DNA of 64,000 nucleotides from positions 62,001-126,000 of the forward strand of contig NZ_SNWE01000001.1 in NCBI RefSeq assembly GCF_004362395.1, in the 5' to 3' direction. Positions within the stretch are counted from its first letter, which is position 1, and every line of letters starts with the position of its first letter. Under the pieces are notes generated by a model that had not been told where the DNA came from, did not search any database, and saw nothing but the letters and a program-made list of their open reading frames with translations. The translations under genes were made by a program, and so were the position numbers. This DNA is from Salegentibacter sp. 24. Its GTDB lineage: Bacteria; Bacteroidota; Bacteroidia; Flavobacteriales; Flavobacteriaceae. Below, piece after piece: positions 62,417 to 64,000 of the stretch.

Positions 62417-63382
62417 TTATTTCCGACGGTTGAAAATAGGAAGAAGGAGGAAGGAAAGTCCTCCTAAAATCAACACTAATAAGGTTTGTGTGCCCCAGGT
62501 AATCCAGCCAAAAGCTTCGCCGTTTTGTTTAGAAATTCCAAAAAGCACCAGAATAGCACCAATGGCAACGGGATATACCCCAATTCCGCCATTAGTGGCA
62601 GAAATCGCAAAAGAACCTACTACAAAAGCTGCCATTATAACGGAAAATTCAATACGTTCAAGACCTGGTATAGAAAATACAACTACGTAAAACATAAGAA
62701 TATACATTAACCAGATAAAAAGCGTGTGGAATATGAAGGCCCATTTTTGTCTCATTCTCAAAATACTACGCATACCTTCCAAAAGGCCTTTAGCCGTTTT
62801 TTTGATGCGAATTAGAAATGGAAGTTTCGATCTTTTTATTATCTGAAGTATTAGAATCCCAATTAAAATTAATCCAAAAAGAATACCTATGCTAACTACG
62901 GGATTAATGTCGTTGGCTTCAAAATAAGCCAAAAGGTGTTCGGTTTGGAGAAAAAAGGTAAAAGCTGTTATGCTAAGCATCACCACTACATCTGCAATTC
63001 TTTCAGAAATGATAGTTCCAAAGGCTTTTTCAAAAGGGATTTTTTCATAAGAAGAAAGACTTGCAGCCCGCAGTACTTCTCCTGATCTTGGAATCCCAAA
63101 GTTTGCCAGGTATCCAGCCATAACAGCCATAAAACTGTTTGGTAATTTTGGGTTGTATCCCATTGGCTCCAACAAAAACTTCCATCGATAGGCACGGGAG
63201 AGATGTGAAAGTGTACCAAATAAAATGGAAAGTAGCAAAAACCAGGGATTTGCATTCAAAATATTTTGCCATAATTCCTCCCGTTCCTGCGGTGAGGCAC
63301 TTTCAAGAGAATACCAGATTAAAAAAACTCCCAAAAATAATGGGAGTATAATTTTAAGTAATTTGATTATTTTATTCTTCAA
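62417..63382 (-). CDS. Lysylphosphatidylglycerol synthase TM/flippase-like membrane protein
   Basis: 321 aa with about eight transmembrane helices, of the LPG_synthase_TM (UPF0104, AglD-like) family. 'SHLSRAYRWKFLLEPMGYNPKLPNSFMAVMAGYLANFGIPRSGEVLRAASLSSYEKIPFEKAFGTIISERIADVV' shows the conserved 'RxxRW' and 'PRxGExxR' motifs; 'SATNGGIGVYPVAIGAIL' is typical near the C-terminus. Relatives flip lipids or lipid-linked sugars; there is no catalytic domain for lysyl transfer here. 4 bases after panD. Confidence 0.88.
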   Translation of the reverse strand: MKNKIIKLLKIILPLFLGVFLIWYSLESASPQEREELWQNILNANPWFLLLSILFGTLSHLSRAYRWKFLLEPMGYNPKLPNSFMAVMAGYLANFGIPRSGEVLRAASLSSYEKIPFEKAFGTIISERIADVVVMLSITAFTFFLQTEHLLAYFEANDINPVVSIGILFGLILIGILILQIIKRSKLPFLIRIKKTAKGLLEGMRSILRMRQKWAFIFHTLFIWLMYILMFYVVVFSIPGLERIEFSVIMAAFVVGSFAISATNGGIGVYPVAIGAILVLFGISKQNGEAFGWITWGTQTLLVLILGGLSFLLLPIFNRRK

Positions 63383-63386
63383 TTGA

Positions 63387-63737
63387 CTAACTCAAGAGAT
63401 TGGTTTCTTCGTTCGGAAAAACAAGGGAAGGCTTAAAAGTTTTAGCCTCTTCCAAATCCATAATGGCATATGCGATAAGGATTAGGATATCGCCTTTTGC
63501 GACTTTTCTTGCCGCTGCTCCATTTAAAGTGATTTCACCAGAATTTCTTGGTCCAGGGATAACATAAGTTTCTAAACGTTCACCATTGTTATTGTTTACA
63601 ATCTGAACTTTTTCACCTTCAATTATATTTGCAGCTTCCATTAAATCTTCATCTATTGTGATGCTGCCAATATAATTAAGATCGGCACCTGTAACTTTTA
63701 CCCTATGTATCTTAGATTTTACTACGTGAACTTGCAT
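63387..63737 (-). CDS. panD: Aspartate 1-decarboxylase PanD
   Basis: Makes beta-alanine from aspartate for pantothenate synthesis. 116 aa proenzyme. The self-cleavage site Gly24-Ser25 is in '[14 protein letters not shown]'; Ser25 becomes the pyruvoyl group. '[17 protein letters not shown]'-type motif appears as '[30 protein letters not shown]'. 3 bases after the panC stop, so the two pantothenate genes are coupled. Confidence 0.97.
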   Translation of the reverse strand: MQVHVVKSKIHRVKVTGADLNYIGSITIDEDLMEAANIIEGEKVQIVNNNNGERLETYVIPGPRNSGEITLNGAAARKVAKGDILILIAYAIMDLEEAKTFKPSLVFPNEETNLLS

Positions 63738-63740
63738 AGA

Positions 63741-64000
63741 TTATTTTTCGAGGTTTAAAGCAATGTTATCTATTAGTCTGATATCGCCGGCATAGGCGGC
63801 AATAAAAGCACGGTAAGAATTGCCTTTTCTTTTTCTTTTAATTTTTTTTAAAGTTTGGGTATTGGCAATTTCGAAATATTCCAGTTTTAAAATGGGATGG
63901 TTTTCAAATTGTTCTTTAACCCAGTTGTGAATATAATCAGCACTTTTTGTGCCAAATAATTCCTTGGCTTTAAGAAGGGTTATGTATATAAAAGAAGCTT
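63741..64000 (-). CDS. panC: Pantothenate synthetase PanC, C-terminal part (cut by window)
   Basis: Joins pantoate and beta-alanine. Only the last about 86 residues lie in the window; the gene continues past the right edge on the minus strand. The translated end reads '...LEYFEIANTQTLKKIKR...' then 'YRAFIAAYAGDIRLIDNIAL' and NLEK before the stop, which matches the PanC C-terminus ('AAxxGxxRLIDN'). Upstream of panD by 3 bases. Confidence 0.9.
   Translation of the reverse strand, partial: ASFIYITLLKAKELFGTKSADYIHNWVKEQFENHPILKLEYFEIANTQTLKKIKRKRKGNSYRAFIAAYAGDIRLIDNIALNLEK

Noticed and set aside
62430-62710. Plus-strand frames opposite the flippase-like gene
   Set aside because: Antisense to a strongly supported membrane protein gene; no independent evidence.

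Overview
The window reads as chromosomal DNA of a marine-type flavobacterium (phylum Bacteroidota, family Flavobacteriaceae, probably near Gramella, Salegentibacter or Zunongwangia). The evidence is low GC, a SusC/SusD pair, a type IX secretion C-terminal sorting domain, promoters resembling the Bacteroidota -33 TTG / -7 TAnnTTTG type, few Shine-Dalgarno sequences, and typical flavobacterial gene neighbourhoods (panC-panD-flippase-esterase-radA; fbp-GNAT-aspartate kinase-lipid acyltransferase; prs-rplY-pth). Genus placement is inference. I see no prophage, insertion sequence or CRISPR array. Two genes are cut by the window edges: susC at the left and panC at the right.

Layout. 1-7710: end of a polysaccharide utilisation locus (susC, susD, a periplasmic YdcF/DUF218 protein and a GH92 family glycosidase with an altered catalytic acid). 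8198-9803: a YwqK/MORN-like lipoprotein and a small membrane protein on the minus strand. 10080-13394: a cobalamin riboswitch controlling metE, followed by a Cys-rich CWC protein and a hotdog thioesterase. 13756-21021: a TPP riboswitch and a compact thiamine operon, thiS-thiC-tenI-like-thiD-thiE-thiG-thiH-thiF/rhodanese, with many overlapping ends. 21463-33574: housekeeping genes: tRNA-Leu(CAA), prs, rplY, pth, ribF, an HTTM membrane protein, serS, a TPR protein, a DUF4286 protein, rsmA, mgtE and a D-2-hydroxyacid dehydrogenase. 33761-35242: a VOC protein and a short arsenic-type module (ArsR-like palindrome, DUF6428 protein, arsenate reductase).

35350-40215 (minus): an NAD(P)-binding SDR protein, a fused OlsF-like aminolipid synthase, aspartate kinase and two tandem SSAT-like acetyltransferases, divergent from fbp. 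41525-47847: a TerB-like protein, then the ligase-associated DNA damage cassette (beta-CASP exonuclease, ATP-dependent DNA ligase, Lhr-like helicase) without its usual PdeM nuclease, then a YagU-like protein. 47936-59815: nitrilase, Ig-like lipoprotein, coiled-coil membrane protein, glycyl-tRNA synthetase, a large T9SS-secreted protein, DinB, exonuclease III, OmpA lipoprotein and an aldo/keto reductase. 59847-64000 (minus): panC-panD-flippase-degenerate esterase-radA.

Two vitamin-sensing RNAs sit next to each other and control B12-independent methionine synthesis and thiamine synthesis. The most unusual points are the Glu-to-Gln change in the GH92 enzyme, the esterase-fold protein without a nucleophilic serine, the thioesterase/CWC pair that appears to be under B12 control, the arsenic operator without a local regulator, the ligase cassette lacking PdeM, and several genes whose -7 box lies only 3-6 bases before the start codon, which suggests leaderless mRNAs. 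I did not find a clearly new multi-gene system; the items above are the best leads.
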